The position numbers and the translations under genes are program-made. A model generated the notes under the pieces. It saw only the letters and a program-made list of their open reading frames with translations. It had not been told where the DNA came from and did not search any database. This document shows positions 10,187 to 20,534 of a stretch of 64,000 bases of DNA, in pieces; within the stretch, counting starts at the first letter, position 1; every line of letters begins with the position of its first letter. This DNA is from Gelidibacter salicanalis. Lineage in GTDB: Bacteria; Bacteroidota; Bacteroidia; Flavobacteriales; Flavobacteriaceae. The stretch spans positions 62,001 through 126,000 of the forward strand of contig NZ_JAEHJZ010000018.1 of the NCBI RefSeq assembly GCF_016469035.1, in the 5' to 3' direction.

Positions 10187-10665
10187 AATTATGGAATTAT
10201 TTTAGTAGGTATTTAATGATGTTCATTATAATATTAATTTGACTAAAACTACTTTTAAGCAGGGTAGTGCACTAAAACAAAATCGACAAATCTTAAAACA
10301 ATTGTTGCATTTCATGATATTTGGGGGCATGCTCGAATATTTATATTATAATGAGAAGAATTTTTATTGATTCTACAACCCTTTTGAATGGAAACGGGAG
10401 CCCTATTTTCTCATCTAGATTGGGGAGATTCTTAAATGACTTTTATCTTATATAGACTGACAAAATAAAAAATTTCATAAAAAATGATTAATTTAAATGC
10501 CTGTAAGTATCTGTATTTTTTTATTCAATATTGCAGCATTAGGTATCCATATCCTATAAATTTAAAAGCACTTTCATGATTTTATAGGAACAGAACTTCT
10601 CTTGATATAAAAACCATCAAGCCGAGGTGGCAGTTTATTGAAAATTTACTAGGTTATAAGAAGTA
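10187..10665. promoter_or_regulatory. Divergent control region between GH10 operon and SMP-30 gene
   Basis: This 479-base gap lies between oppositely transcribed genes, so it must hold two promoters. It is very AT-rich with no open frame. A small palindrome ACAATTGT lies near 10300. I could not find a clean Bacteroidota promoter (TTTG, then TAnnTTTG) on the minus strand, so no exact site is given. Confidence 0.45.
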
Positions 10666-11625
10666 ATGAAAATCCATTATTCAATGAGAGCTAAAGTTAA
10701 AAACCAGAAATCACCCTTCTATTTAAGGTTAATTTGCATGATTTTGTTAGGTGTAACACAAACATCCTGCAAAACTCTATCAAATGATAATAAAGCTATT
10801 ATTGCTGCTGGGGCTAAACTTACTCTGGTTGCTGATGGCTTCAAATTTACTGAAGGTCCTGCTGCAGATAAACTGGGTAATGTCTATTTTACAGACCAAC
10901 CAAATGACCGCATTATAAAATGGAATGCTATTGATAACACCGTTTCTGATTATATGAAACCGTCAGGACGCTCAAATGGGCTCTATTTTGATCAGCAAGG
11001 AAATCTACTGGCCGCTGCTGATCAAGAGAATGAAGTATGGCGCATAGACTCGGAGAAAAAAGTAACTGTACTCATTAATGGTTTTGATGGTAAAAAATTG
11101 AATGGACCAAATGATCTTTGGGTGGATTCCAAAGGGGGTATATATTTTACTGACCCTTATTACCAGCGCCCTTGGTGGACACATAAAGCGGCTGAGCAAA
11201 AATCAAAAAGGGTTTATTATTTAGCTAAAAATTCTGATACACCAAAAATTGTAGCCGATGATAACTTTATTCAACCTAATGGGATTATCGGTACACCCGA
11301 TGGCAAAACATTATATGTTTCTGATCTTGGGGATAAAAAAACCTATAGCTATACCATTGAAGTTAATGGTACTCTTTCTCATAAAAAACTATTTGTAGAT
11401 TTGGGTTCTGATGGGATGACTATAGACCATTTAGGTAATATTTACCTAACAGGAGATGGAGTTACAGTTTTTAATTCTAACGGTCAACACATAGAACACA
11501 TTATTGTGCCTCAAAATTGGACAGCCAATGTCACTTTTGGAGGACTGAATCGAAAAACACTTTTTATTACTGCAATGGATTCTGTTTATACTTTGGAGAT
11601 GACGGTAAATGGGGTAATTAATTAA
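10666..11625 (+). CDS. SMP-30/gluconolactonase-like lipoprotein
   Basis: A 319-residue six-bladed-propeller protein of the SMP-30/gluconolactonase/LRE-like group. Typical motifs are FTEGPAADKLGNVYFTD near residues 56-72, the SNGLYFD segment, LNGPNDLWVD, FTDPYY, and QPNGI in the second half. Acidic and Asn residues in these motifs bind the metal in the family. The N-terminus has a hydrophobic stretch ending in QTSC, with Cys35 as likely lipidation site. A second ATG six codons in (10684) would give a more usual lipoprotein leader. The family opens sugar lactones; beside xylan genes a xylono- or arabinono-lactone is a plausible substrate, but that is inference. It appears monocistronic. Confidence 0.87.
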   Translation: MKIHYSMRAKVKNQKSPFYLRLICMILLGVTQTSCKTLSNDNKAIIAAGAKLTLVADGFKFTEGPAADKLGNVYFTDQPNDRIIKWNAIDNTVSDYMKPSGRSNGLYFDQQGNLLAAADQENEVWRIDSEKKVTVLINGFDGKKLNGPNDLWVDSKGGIYFTDPYYQRPWWTHKAAEQKSKRVYYLAKNSDTPKIVADDNFIQPNGIIGTPDGKTLYVSDLGDKKTYSYTIEVNGTLSHKKLFVDLGSDGMTIDHLGNIYLTGDGVTVFNSNGQHIEHIIVPQNWTANVTFGGLNRKTLFITAMDSVYTLEMTVNGVIN

Positions 11626-12115
11626 ATATAAAATATAGCTTACCATTTGTATACACTATTTTATGGCTTAACTGTCTATATCCTTATCATATAGGATTCC
11701 AGTGTTATTTCTTCCCTATTTTCAATGGGAATTTTTAGCAACTTTAACAGCGCTTAAAAAATCACTTTTAAAAATATGCTCGAATCAATATACTAGCTAT
11801 CATCTTCAACCTGTCTCACCAAAAAAGTGCTGTATTATGTAGCCTAAAGAATTTAAAAGCATCCACAGTTTGTAAATAATTTTTCAGTGAGTATTCAAGA
11901 ATGCAATAACCTATTTATTAGTACCTCTAGCGCTAACTTTTTTCAGTTGAATATTAAATCCATTTGAGAGGTTTTCTAATAATAACTTTAAAGGCTAAGG
12001 CATCTGTTCTGAAATTTTATAGTATGGATGAGCAAAGAGGCTTTTAAGATGTTTCGTCTGTGACTAATGAACATTAAATTGAAATTCATTTATAATCAGT
12101 TTATTTACAAAAAAA
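11626..12115. other. Intergenic gap between convergent genes
   Basis: A 490-base AT-rich region lies between the plus-strand lactonase-like gene and the minus-strand DUF255 gene, which converge. No supported reading frame or clear terminator hairpin was seen. Confidence 0.4.
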
Positions 12116-14245
12116 CTATTTAAATTTCATTTGCTTAAATGCTTTTTCAACCTGTGTTGTGGGTAAATTACAGGTGGAATTGACGCATATATAAAAATAA
12201 GTTTCATCATCCACATAGCGATTTTCTAACAAGGACAAATCGCTTTCATTCGTAGAACCCGCTATTAGAATATTTGGTAAATAATTAGAATTAAGTTCTT
12301 TCAATTTCTGTTGAGCTTCCTTTCCAGAAATGGCAACTTCATAATAAGGATTGGAATAATTAAGATAAAGCGAAAGCCAGTTCGAATAACCAGAAGGCGA
12401 TGCCATCATATCTGAATGTACATTATTTAGCATTTGCTTCGCTAATTTTGAGTAGGTTTCATCAGAATAATAATGACTTAATTTGAATAGGTTTTCAGCC
12501 ATAATTGAATTGGAAGAAGGAATAACGCCGTCAATGACCTCCATTTTTCGAGTAATTAAATTGGTCTCCAGATTTGAAGTAAAGAAAAACATTTTACTCT
12601 TTTCGTCCAAGAAATGATTGATTGTATAAGCTGTAAGCTCATTGGCAGTTTGAAGCCATTGGTCGTCCAAAGTGACCTCATAAAGTGAAATAAACCCTTC
12701 AATGACCATCGCATAATCTTCAGAAAAACCTTCAATAGTAGCTTTACCATCTTTATGACTATGGAATAAACCGCCATCGTTCTTGAATTGATTCGTTTTG
12801 ATAAATTGGGCATTTTTTAAAGCGATGTCTAGATACTCTTGAGTTCCAAAAACACGGTAAGCATCTACATATCCCTTGAGCATAAGCGCATTCCATGAGG
12901 TGAGTATTTTATCATCTATTCTTGGCTTTTTTCGTGCGTCTCTAATTTTGAAAAGTTTGCTATTCCATTTTGAAATGAGAGTCCTCAACTCTGCTTTCTT
13001 GAGGTTATGCTGGTTTACAAATTCTTCATCAGTTTTTGTTTTTATTAAAATATATCCGCCATCTTCCCATTTGCCTATGGAATTGATATTGTAATAGTTC
13101 TTAAATATCTCAAAATCAGATTGAAGAATTGATTTGAGTTCCTTTTCCGTCCAACTGTAATAGGTGCCTTCCTTCAAATTGCCATTCCTATCTTCGCTGT
13201 CCGCATCTAAGGAGGCATAAAAACCCCCAGAGGCATCTGTAAGTTCCCTTTTTACAAAATCCAAAGTCTGTTCTACAATAGTTTTATAATGTTCATCTTT
13301 TGAAATAAGATAGGCATCAGAGTACAGACTGACCAATTGAGCATTGTCGTAAAGCATCTTTTCAAAATGAGGAATATGCCATTTTTCATCGACTGAATAT
13401 CTTGAAAATCCACCTCCAATTTGATCATAGAGTCCACCATCGGTCATTTTTGTTAAGCTGTTCATAACAAACCCTTGCAATTCAGTATCATCATTCTGTA
13501 CACTATGTCTCAAAAGAAGATTCAAATTATTTGGCATTGGAAATTTTGGTGCTGATGCCTGTCCGCCATATTCAAAGTCCAAATTTAATTTCCACGATGC
13601 AATAACTGGGTCAAGTTTTTTGGTTGTAAATTGGACTTCTTGGGTATTGAGAGCGACCAATTCAGAAGTTTTGATCCCATGAGTCAATTTTTCTGCATAG
13701 TCGATAACTTTTTGAGGGTCATTTCTATACATATTTGAAATGTCGGTCAGGGCTTTTATCCATTGCTCTTTTGTAAAATAAGTGCCGCCAAAAATGGGTC
13801 TTCCGTCTGGTAACGTAATACAATTTAACGGCCAGCCTCCGCTGCCAGTCATCAATTGTACGGCGTTCATATAAATTTGGTCAACGTCAGGACGCTCCTC
13901 ACGGTCGACTTTGATGGATATAAAATTAGCGTTCATCAATTTTGCGACGGAATCATTTTCAAAACTTTCCTCTTCCATCACGTGGCACCAATGACAAGCA
14001 GAATAGCCAACAGAAATAATAATAAGTTTTTCGCTCTTTTTCGCAAGTTCCAATGTTTCAGAATTCCATGCCTTCCAATCCACAGGATTATAGGCATGCT
14101 GAAGTAGATACGGACTGGTCTCGTAAATCAAATCATTAACAAATCCTTTATTATTATTATTATTATTATCATTTTTGGAACTGTCCTTATTAACGCAGCC
14201 GAAAGTTAAAAAAATCGCGCAGAGACAAATGTGTAGTGGTTTCAA
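12116..14245 (-). CDS. DUF255 thioredoxin-like lipoprotein (YyaL/SSP411 type)
   Basis: A 709-residue protein with an N-terminal thioredoxin-like DUF255 module and a C-terminal alpha/alpha-barrel resembling glycosidase-type folds. The redox motif CHWC is at residues 84-87 within SACHWCHVMEEESF. Other family marks are NPVDW, VDREERPD, GGTYF and HFEKMLYDNAQL. Cys17 in LTFGC is a probable lipidation site, unlike many cytoplasmic family members. A run of six Asn (27-32) follows the signal and is encoded by an ATT/TTA triplet repeat. Function of the family is not settled. It is transcribed divergently from xylB and may simply be a neighbour of the xylose locus. Confidence 0.9.
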   Translation of the reverse strand: MKPLHICLCAIFLTFGCVNKDSSKNDNNNNNNKGFVNDLIYETSPYLLQHAYNPVDWKAWNSETLELAKKSEKLIIISVGYSACHWCHVMEEESFENDSVAKLMNANFISIKVDREERPDVDQIYMNAVQLMTGSGGWPLNCITLPDGRPIFGGTYFTKEQWIKALTDISNMYRNDPQKVIDYAEKLTHGIKTSELVALNTQEVQFTTKKLDPVIASWKLNLDFEYGGQASAPKFPMPNNLNLLLRHSVQNDDTELQGFVMNSLTKMTDGGLYDQIGGGFSRYSVDEKWHIPHFEKMLYDNAQLVSLYSDAYLISKDEHYKTIVEQTLDFVKRELTDASGGFYASLDADSEDRNGNLKEGTYYSWTEKELKSILQSDFEIFKNYYNINSIGKWEDGGYILIKTKTDEEFVNQHNLKKAELRTLISKWNSKLFKIRDARKKPRIDDKILTSWNALMLKGYVDAYRVFGTQEYLDIALKNAQFIKTNQFKNDGGLFHSHKDGKATIEGFSEDYAMVIEGFISLYEVTLDDQWLQTANELTAYTINHFLDEKSKMFFFTSNLETNLITRKMEVIDGVIPSSNSIMAENLFKLSHYYSDETYSKLAKQMLNNVHSDMMASPSGYSNWLSLYLNYSNPYYEVAISGKEAQQKLKELNSNYLPNILIAGSTNESDLSLLENRYVDDETYFYICVNSTCNLPTTQVEKAFKQMKFK
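14148..14168. repeat. (TTA)7 microsatellite inside the DUF255 coding sequence
   Basis: About seven TTA units on the plus strand encode consecutive Asn residues in the linker just after the lipoprotein signal. Copy-number change would alter linker length in whole codons and not break the frame. Confidence 0.8.
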
Positions 14246-14634
14246 ACTTAAAATTTTAATCCAATATACTATTTAAAAGAGCAATCGATTTAATGATTTT
14301 AAAAGATTTTCATGTATTGCATCACCTGTAATAGTAATTGACACAATTTTGTCTGACAACAGCATTGCATTTTAATTTTCAGGAATATTAAGTTATGAAA
14401 ATTTAATATTCTTAAAGAATGCAATTTTTTTAAAAAAGCGACATCCTTTTTTCTACTTTTCTTTTACAATTTCTATAAATGTCTATCCAATAAGAGATAG
14501 CGCACCATTTGTTTTATTAGATGCATCATTTGTGGTAGTGGTGTTAGGATAGAAAAATTAAGTTTAGCTCATAAATTTTATGGTTTCATTCAACTATATA
14601 AATCATTAAATCATCAATTTAAAAACACACAAAT
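14246..14634. promoter_or_regulatory. Divergent control region upstream of the xylose operon
   Basis: A 389-base AT-rich region lies between DUF255 (minus) and xylB (plus). It must carry the promoter of the xylose operon and probably the operator of the LacI-type regulator encoded downstream. A clear LacI-family palindrome could not be picked out by eye. TTGACA occurs near 14338 but has no matching -10 of Bacteroidota type, so no site is called. Confidence 0.45.
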
Positions 14635-16119
14635 TTGTACCAAATAGGATTTGATATTGGAAGTTCGTCCGTAAAAGTAGCATTGGTCGAAACTGCCACA
14701 GGAAAAAAAATTAACACACTTCACGAACCAGAAGGCGAAATGCAAATTTTAGCGCTTCATAATGACTGGGCAGAGCAAGACCCTGACTTATGGTGGGAAT
14801 ATATTTGCAACGCAACCAAGCGCATCATTAAGGACTCTAATATTAATGCCAGCAAGATTTCAGGCATTGGGATTTCATACCAAATGCATGGTTTGGTCAT
14901 TGTTGATAAGGACGGAAAAGCCTTAAGACATTCTATTATATGGTGTGATAGTCGTGCTGTTGAGATTGGTAATCGCGCTTTTAAGGATTTAGGAGAAACC
15001 TTTTGTTCAGAAAACTTGCTCAATTCTCCAGGAAATTTTACTGCTTCTAAATTAAAATGGGTAAAGGATAATGAACCTGAACTTTACGAGCAAATTTATA
15101 AATACATGCTTCCTGGCGATTATATTGCCTATAAATTGACGAATGTCATTAACACAACAAAAAACGGACTGTCGGAAGGTATTCTATGGAATTATAAAAC
15201 CAATAGCCTTGCCACTGACCTATTGGATTATTATGGCATCGATAAGGATTTGACTCCTGATATTGTAGAAAATTTCACAAATCAAGGGGAAGTATCGGAT
15301 CAGGCCTCAAAGCAAACAGGATTACCAAAAGGAATTCCAGTTACCTATCGCTCTGGTGACCAGCCTAACAATGCCATGTCGCTCAATATTTTCAAACCTG
15401 GAGAAGTAGCCGCAACCGGCGGAACTTCTGGTGTCATTTATGCGGTAACGGACCATTTGAAACCAAAAGAGGTGTCACGTGTCAATCATTTTGCACATGT
15501 CAATTATACTTCTGAAAAGCCTATTGTTGGTCGTTTGTTAAATATTAACGGGGCAGGGATCCAATACCGATGGTTACGAAACCACAGCATTGAGAATTCC
15601 TACGAAAACATGAACCGAAAAGCATCCAAGGTAGCCATCGGGTCAGACGGTGTCGTTGTTATTCCATTCGGGAATGGCGCGGAACGCATGTTAAACAATA
15701 AAAATGTTGGTACCCACTTCTGCAATTTAAATCTTAATCAACATCACAACGGGCATCTGTATCGCGCGGCATTAGAAGGAATCGCTTTCTCTTTTGTTTA
15801 TGGCATAGATATCTTAAAGAATGATTCTACGGTCATCAACGTGATCAGGGCAGGAAATGACAATTTGTTCAGGTCTGAAATCTTTGCAAATACTGTGGCC
15901 TCCTTAATTGGTCACGAAATAGAAATCTACAATACAACAGGAGCTGTAGGTGCAGCAAGAGCATCCGCTTTAACGGATGGCAATTTTGAACAGTTTGGAG
16001 AGAACATCACAAAAAATGACCATGTGATGACCTATATGCCGCTTAAAAACATAGAGTCCTATCAAAAGGCTTATCAACACTGGAAAAACGAATTGGAAAT
16101 TATACTTAACAATAAATAA
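14635..16119 (+). CDS. xylB: Xylulokinase
   Basis: A 494-residue FGGY-family kinase that phosphorylates D-xylulose to xylulose 5-phosphate. The N-terminal phosphate-binding motif [13 protein letters not shown] begins at residue 4. The middle carries YQMHGLV and IWCDSR. The likely catalytic base is D242 in RSGDQPNNA, and GGTSGV plus [10 protein letters not shown] mark the second actin-like domain. The start is a TTG at 14635: the conserved MYQIGFDIG begins exactly there and no upstream ATG is in frame. It is the first gene of a plus-strand operon, followed after 5 bases by xylA. Those two steps together convert xylose to xylulose 5-phosphate. Confidence 0.95.
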   Translation: MYQIGFDIGSSSVKVALVETATGKKINTLHEPEGEMQILALHNDWAEQDPDLWWEYICNATKRIIKDSNINASKISGIGISYQMHGLVIVDKDGKALRHSIIWCDSRAVEIGNRAFKDLGETFCSENLLNSPGNFTASKLKWVKDNEPELYEQIYKYMLPGDYIAYKLTNVINTTKNGLSEGILWNYKTNSLATDLLDYYGIDKDLTPDIVENFTNQGEVSDQASKQTGLPKGIPVTYRSGDQPNNAMSLNIFKPGEVAATGGTSGVIYAVTDHLKPKEVSRVNHFAHVNYTSEKPIVGRLLNINGAGIQYRWLRNHSIENSYENMNRKASKVAIGSDGVVVIPFGNGAERMLNNKNVGTHFCNLNLNQHHNGHLYRAALEGIAFSFVYGIDILKNDSTVINVIRAGNDNLFRSEIFANTVASLIGHEIEIYNTTGAVGAARASALTDGNFEQFGENITKNDHVMTYMPLKNIESYQKAYQHWKNELEIILNNK

Positions 16120-16124
16120 TTATT

Positions 16125-17441
16125 ATGGCAGTTACAGAATTTTTTAAAGGAATCAACAAAATTAAATATGAGGGGCATCTATCAGATAACCCATTAGCAT
16201 TCAAATATTACGATGCAGATAAGGTCGTGGCGGGCAAAACAATGCGCGAGCATTTCAGATTTTCAATTGCCTACTGGCATACCTTCTGTGGTCAAGGTTC
16301 CGATCCGTTCGGTCCTGGGACACAAAATTTTGAATGGGACAAATCATCAGACCCAATTCAAGCAGCAAAAGACAAAGCTGATGCCGCTTTCGAATTCATT
16401 TCAAAAATGGGCTTTGAGTATTTCTGCTTCCATGATTTTGATTTGATTCAAGAAGGGAGCACGTTTGCAGAATCGGAAAAAAGATTGTCAACTATTGTCG
16501 ATTATATTAAGGAGAAAAAAGCTGACTCAAACATTAAATTACTTTGGGGAACGGCCAATTGCTTTTCAAACCCGCGTTACATGAACGGTGCGGCAACCAA
16601 TCCTGATTTTGATGTGCTTGCAAGAGCTGGTGGACAAGTAAAATTGGCACTTGATGCCACTATGGCTTTGGATGGCGAAAACTATGTTTTTTGGGGGGGA
16701 CGTGAAGGTTATATGTCTTTGTTAAATACTGATATGGGTCGCGAATTGGATCACATGGCACAATTCCTAACGATGGCGAAAGATTACGCAAGAAGCCAAG
16801 GGTTTAAAGGCACATTCTTCATTGAGCCTAAACCTATGGAACCATCCAAACATCAATATGATTTTGATACGGCAACCGCCATCGGTTTCTTAAAGGAATA
16901 TGGTTTGGATAAAGATTTCAAAATCAATATAGAGGTTAATCATGCCACACTTGCACAACATACCATGCAACATGAACTTGCCGTTGCTGCAAAAGCTGGA
17001 ATGTTAGGAAGCATCGATGCCAATAGAGGCGATTACCAAAATGGCTGGGATACGGATCAATTTCCAAACAACATCCAGGAAACAACGGAAGCCATGCTTG
17101 TGTTTTTAGAAGCAGGCGGACTCCAAGGCGGTGGTGTTAATTTTGATGCAAAGATTAGACGTAACTCTACAGATCTTGATGATGTCTTCCACGCACATAT
17201 TGGGGGAGCAGATACCTTTGCGAGAGCATTGCTTGTTGCAGACAAGATTTTAAAGTCCTCGCCTTATAAAAAATTAAGGGAAGAGCGTTATAGCTCATTC
17301 GATTCAGGAAAAGGAAAAGATTTTGAAAACGGAAAATTAAGCATGAAGGATTTGTATAAAATCGCACAGGAAAATGGCGAATTGGCCTTGAAAAGCGGAA
17401 AGCAGGAACTTTTTGAAAATATCATTAACCAACATATCTAA
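16125..17441 (+). CDS. xylA: Xylose isomerase
   Basis: A 438-residue enzyme interconverting D-xylose and D-xylulose. Length and sequence match class II xylose isomerases. Landmarks include [13 protein letters not shown] (51-63), the catalytic His103 in [17 protein letters not shown], the metal-binding Glu/Lys of [15 protein letters not shown], and [10 protein letters not shown]. The enzyme is cytoplasmic and needs two divalent metal ions in the family. It lies between xylB (5-base gap) and the sugar porter gene (25-base gap), so it is part of the xylose operon. The start ATG is immediately followed by the conserved short N-terminus. Confidence 0.97.
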   Translation: MAVTEFFKGINKIKYEGHLSDNPLAFKYYDADKVVAGKTMREHFRFSIAYWHTFCGQGSDPFGPGTQNFEWDKSSDPIQAAKDKADAAFEFISKMGFEYFCFHDFDLIQEGSTFAESEKRLSTIVDYIKEKKADSNIKLLWGTANCFSNPRYMNGAATNPDFDVLARAGGQVKLALDATMALDGENYVFWGGREGYMSLLNTDMGRELDHMAQFLTMAKDYARSQGFKGTFFIEPKPMEPSKHQYDFDTATAIGFLKEYGLDKDFKINIEVNHATLAQHTMQHELAVAAKAGMLGSIDANRGDYQNGWDTDQFPNNIQETTEAMLVFLEAGGLQGGGVNFDAKIRRNSTDLDDVFHAHIGGADTFARALLVADKILKSSPYKKLREERYSSFDSGKGKDFENGKLSMKDLYKIAQENGELALKSGKQELFENIINQHI

Positions 17442-17466
17442 TTTAAACTGCTAACCGACTTCATAT

Positions 17467-18894
17467 ATGTCAACAACGACCACAAATACAGGGTATCTTA
17501 TTAAATTAACCCTCGTAGCGACCTTGGGAGGTCTGCTTTTTGGGTACGATACAGGCGTCATTTCAGGAACCGTAGGTTCTTTGGATAGCTTTTTTGTTAT
17601 CCCAAAAGGCTTGAGCGAGACCGCGGCAAATGCATTTAAAGGATTTTTGGTATCTAGTGCTTTGATTGGTTGTATTATTGGTGGTGCTTTTGGTGGTATT
17701 ATTAGTAAAAAATTGGGACGTAGAAACGGACTCATTTTGGCCGGTGTATTATTCTTGATTTCCGCTTTAGGCTCTGCAATGCCCGAGATGTTTATAAAAC
17801 CAATAGGTGAAGCAGACCACACATTTTCAACCATTTTCATTGTCTATCGAATTTTAGGCGGTATTGGCGTTGGATTGGCTTCCATGCTCTCTCCTTTATA
17901 TATAGCTGAAGTTTCGCCGGCCAAGAGTAGGGGACGATTGGTGTCCTTTAATCAATTGGCAATCGTAGCTGGTTTTATGGTGGTTTATTTTGTGAATTAT
18001 TTTATATCCAGAACAGGTGGCTCGGACGAATGGTTAAATGCCGTGGGTTGGAGATGGATGTTTGCTTCTGAAGTGATTCCGGCTGGATTGTTCCTCGCTC
18101 TTTTATTTTTTGTTCCGGATACACCGCGTTCTTTAATGTTGCGCAATCAACCGGAAAAAGCTTTGGATGTTTTGACTAAGGTTAATGGAGAAAATGAGGC
18201 AAAAATTATTTTGGCACAGATTAAAACCACCATGGTGCAGCATTCCGGAAAATTATTCTCTTTTGGTTGGTTGGTCATATTTATAGGCATTGTACTATCC
18301 ATTTTTCAGCAATTTGTGGGCATCAATGTTGTTTTATATTATGCACCTGAGATTTTCAAAAAAATAGATCCTAATACAGATGGTGCGCTTCTATTGACCA
18401 TTGTGGTTGGGATAGTAAATTTCCTATTTACCATCATTGCTGTAAAATTGGTTGATAAGAAGGGAAGAAAACCACTGATGGTTATTGGTGCCTTGGGCAT
18501 GTCCATTGCGATGTTCGCTTTGGGTTTTGTGTTCTTTACGGGTGCCACAGGCTACCTAGCTTTGGCGTGTATGATTCTTTATGTCGCAAGTTTCGCCATG
18601 AGTTGGGGACCTGTCACTTGGGTGTTACTGTCTGAAATATTCCCTAATAAAATTCGTGGTCGTGCCATGGCAATTGCCGTAGCAGCACAATGGGTTGCAA
18701 ATTATTTAGTATCGCTGACGTTTCCAATGATGGATGATAATACTTTTTTAACAGAACAATTCAATCATGGTTTTGCCTATTGGATTTACGGCTTGATGAG
18801 TTTATTGGCAATGTTTTTTGTCCTGAAATATGTGCCGGAAACGAAAGAGAAAAGTTTGGAAGAAATGGAAGAGCTTTGGACAAAAACAGATTAA
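17467..18894 (+). CDS. MFS sugar porter (XylE-like D-xylose:H+ symporter)
   Basis: A 475-residue inner-membrane protein with 12 predicted helices. Sugar-porter family signatures are visible: GGLLFGYDTGVISG in helix 1, the loop motif GRRNG after helix 2, SPLYIAEVSPAKSRGRLVS after helix 4, QQFVGINVVLYYAP in helix 7, WGPVTWVLLSEIFPNKIRGR in helix 10, and the C-terminal PETKEKSLEEME. These define proton-coupled hexose/pentose carriers such as XylE. Location right after xylBA makes D-xylose the natural cargo, an inference from context. It differs from the GPH-type transporter at 7.6-9.0 kb, so monomer and oligomer uptake seem to be separate. Confidence 0.93.
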   Translation: MSTTTTNTGYLIKLTLVATLGGLLFGYDTGVISGTVGSLDSFFVIPKGLSETAANAFKGFLVSSALIGCIIGGAFGGIISKKLGRRNGLILAGVLFLISALGSAMPEMFIKPIGEADHTFSTIFIVYRILGGIGVGLASMLSPLYIAEVSPAKSRGRLVSFNQLAIVAGFMVVYFVNYFISRTGGSDEWLNAVGWRWMFASEVIPAGLFLALLFFVPDTPRSLMLRNQPEKALDVLTKVNGENEAKIILAQIKTTMVQHSGKLFSFGWLVIFIGIVLSIFQQFVGINVVLYYAPEIFKKIDPNTDGALLLTIVVGIVNFLFTIIAVKLVDKKGRKPLMVIGALGMSIAMFALGFVFFTGATGYLALACMILYVASFAMSWGPVTWVLLSEIFPNKIRGRAMAIAVAAQWVANYLVSLTFPMMDDNTFLTEQFNHGFAYWIYGLMSLLAMFFVLKYVPETKEKSLEEMEELWTKTD

Positions 18895-18924
18895 TTTAAT
18901 AATCATAATTTTAAAAATAACAAC

Positions 18925-19578
18925 ATGAAATTTTTTATAGATACAGCCAACCTAGATGAAATTAAGGAAGCGCAAGCTTTGGGCGTATTGGATGGTGTAA
19001 CAACTAATCCATCCCTTATGGCGAAAGAAGGCATCAAAGGAAAAGACAACATTCTCAAACATTACAAGGCAATTTGCGATATCGTCGATGGGGATGTAAG
19101 TGCCGAGGTCATCGCAACTGATTTTGATAACATGGTCAGAGAAGGCGAGGAATTGGCAGCCCTAAATCCACAGATTGTCGTCAAATTACCGATGATTGCG
19201 GATGGTATAAAAGCTTGTAAATACTTTTCGGATAAAGGCATTAAAACCAATGTTACCCTTGTATTTTCAGCTGGCCAAGCATTGTTGGCAGCAAAGGCAG
19301 GTGCCACCTATATGTCGCCGTTTTTGGGACGTTTGGATGATGTCTCTACAGATGGTTTACAGTTGATAGCAGATATCAGACTTATTTACGATAACTACGG
19401 CTTTGAAACACAAATACTTTCTGCCTCCGTACGCCATACAATGCATGTGGTCAACTGTGCAAAAATAGGTTCAGATGTCATGACTGGTCCGCTGTCCTCC
19501 ATAACTGGATTGTTAAAACATCCCTTAACGGATAGTGGCCTCGCCAAATTTTTGGAAGATTACAAAAAAGGAAATTAA
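18925..19578 (+). CDS. Transaldolase (small TalC/Fsa-type)
   Basis: A 217-residue TIM-barrel aldolase. The N-terminus [13 protein letters not shown] and [12 protein letters not shown] are characteristic, and K87 in VVKLPM is the likely Schiff-base lysine. The motif SPFLGRLDD resembles TalC-type transaldolases more than fructose-6-phosphate aldolase, so transaldolase activity is favoured. Role: transfer of a dihydroxyacetone unit in the non-oxidative pentose phosphate pathway. It sits 30 bases after the sugar porter and one base before the transketolase subunit gene, so translation of the two is probably coupled. Both steps are needed to funnel xylulose 5-phosphate into glycolysis. Confidence 0.92.
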   Translation: MKFFIDTANLDEIKEAQALGVLDGVTTNPSLMAKEGIKGKDNILKHYKAICDIVDGDVSAEVIATDFDNMVREGEELAALNPQIVVKLPMIADGIKACKYFSDKGIKTNVTLVFSAGQALLAAKAGATYMSPFLGRLDDVSTDGLQLIADIRLIYDNYGFETQILSASVRHTMHVVNCAKIGSDVMTGPLSSITGLLKHPLTDSGLAKFLEDYKKGN

Positions 19579-19579
19579 T

Positions 19580-20422
19580 ATGAGCACTACAAAACTGAAT
19601 GACATGGTCTCGCAGACCAGACGCGATATTTTAAGAATGGTGCATAAGGTCAATTCCGGACATCCGGGAGGGTCTTTGGGTTGTGCCGAATTTTTCGTGG
19701 TGCTTTATAATGACGTGATGTCCTTAAAAGAAGGTTTCGATATGGACGGGATAGATGAAGATCTTTTCTTTTTATCCAATGGTCATATTTCGCCGGTTTT
19801 TTATAGTGTTTTGGCACGAAGAGGTTATTTTCCTGTGGAAGAATTAAACACTTTTAGACTCATCGATTCCAGATTGCAAGGCCATCCCACCACTCATGAA
19901 GGTTTGCCAGGAGTGCGCATCGCTTCAGGATCTTTGGGGCAAGGCATGTCCGTTGCTTTAGGTGCTGCACAAGCAAAAAAACTGAATGGCGATAATTATT
20001 TGGTCTATACCTTACATGGTGATGGCGAATTACAGGAAGGTCAGAATTGGGAAGCAATCATGTATGCGGCCGCCAAAAAAGTGGATAACCTGATAACTAC
20101 CATTGATCTCAACGGACAGCAAATTGATGGAGCAACAAATGATGTCTTGCCAATGGGGAGCATCAAAGCGAAATTTGAAGCTTTTGGTTGGGACGTATTA
20201 GAGATTGAAAAAGGCAATGATGTGGAAGCCATCCAAAAAGGAATGAAAGATGCAAAATTGAAAACAGGCAAAGGTAAACCCGTTTGTATATTGCTCCATA
20301 CTGTTATGGGCCATGGTGTTGATTTTATGATGCATACCCATGCATGGCATGGCAAAGCCCCCAATGATGAGCAATTACAGAAAGGCTTGGCGCAGAATGC
20401 GGATACTTTGGGAGACTATTAA
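19580..20422 (+). CDS. Transketolase N-terminal subunit
   Basis: A 280-residue thiamine-diphosphate-binding half of a split transketolase. Motifs are SGHPGGSLGCAEFF near residues 29-42, LPGVRIASGSLGQG, and the cofactor motif GDGELQEGQNWEA continuing to DLNGQQIDG. The start is taken at ATG 19580, one base after the transaldolase stop. A longer reading from 19535 would overlap the transaldolase gene and add non-homologous residues. The partner subunit is encoded at 20535-21488, 112 bases downstream. Split transketolases of this form are common in bacteria, and the two chains are expected to form a heterotetramer. Confidence 0.93.
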   Translation: MSTTKLNDMVSQTRRDILRMVHKVNSGHPGGSLGCAEFFVVLYNDVMSLKEGFDMDGIDEDLFFLSNGHISPVFYSVLARRGYFPVEELNTFRLIDSRLQGHPTTHEGLPGVRIASGSLGQGMSVALGAAQAKKLNGDNYLVYTLHGDGELQEGQNWEAIMYAAAKKVDNLITTIDLNGQQIDGATNDVLPMGSIKAKFEAFGWDVLEIEKGNDVEAIQKGMKDAKLKTGKGKPVCILLHTVMGHGVDFMMHTHAWHGKAPNDEQLQKGLAQNADTLGDY

Positions 20423-20435
20423 TCAAAATTACCTA

Positions 20436-20460
20436 GTCGGCAGTTTTTTGTCGGCAGTTT
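20436..20460. repeat. Short tandem repeat between transketolase subunit genes
   Basis: The 11-mer GTCGGCAGTTT occurs at 20436-20446 and again at 20450-20460, separated by TTT. It lies just after the stop of the N-terminal subunit gene. It may be simple slippage; no hairpin is formed. Confidence 0.7.
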
Positions 20461-20534
20461 CCTAAGATTGCATTTTAAGTCATAGAGCACATCGAAATTT
20501 TAAATTTTAAAATACCCACTGTTGTGGTTACAAA

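Noticed and set aside
14338-14343. TTGACA as a -35 promoter element upstream of xylB
   Set aside because: Bacteroidota primary promoters use TTTG and TAnnTTTG, and no matching -10 lies at the right distance.
19535-19579. Upstream extension of the transketolase N-terminal subunit
   Set aside because: It would overlap the end of the transaldolase gene; family N-terminal conservation begins after ATG 19580.
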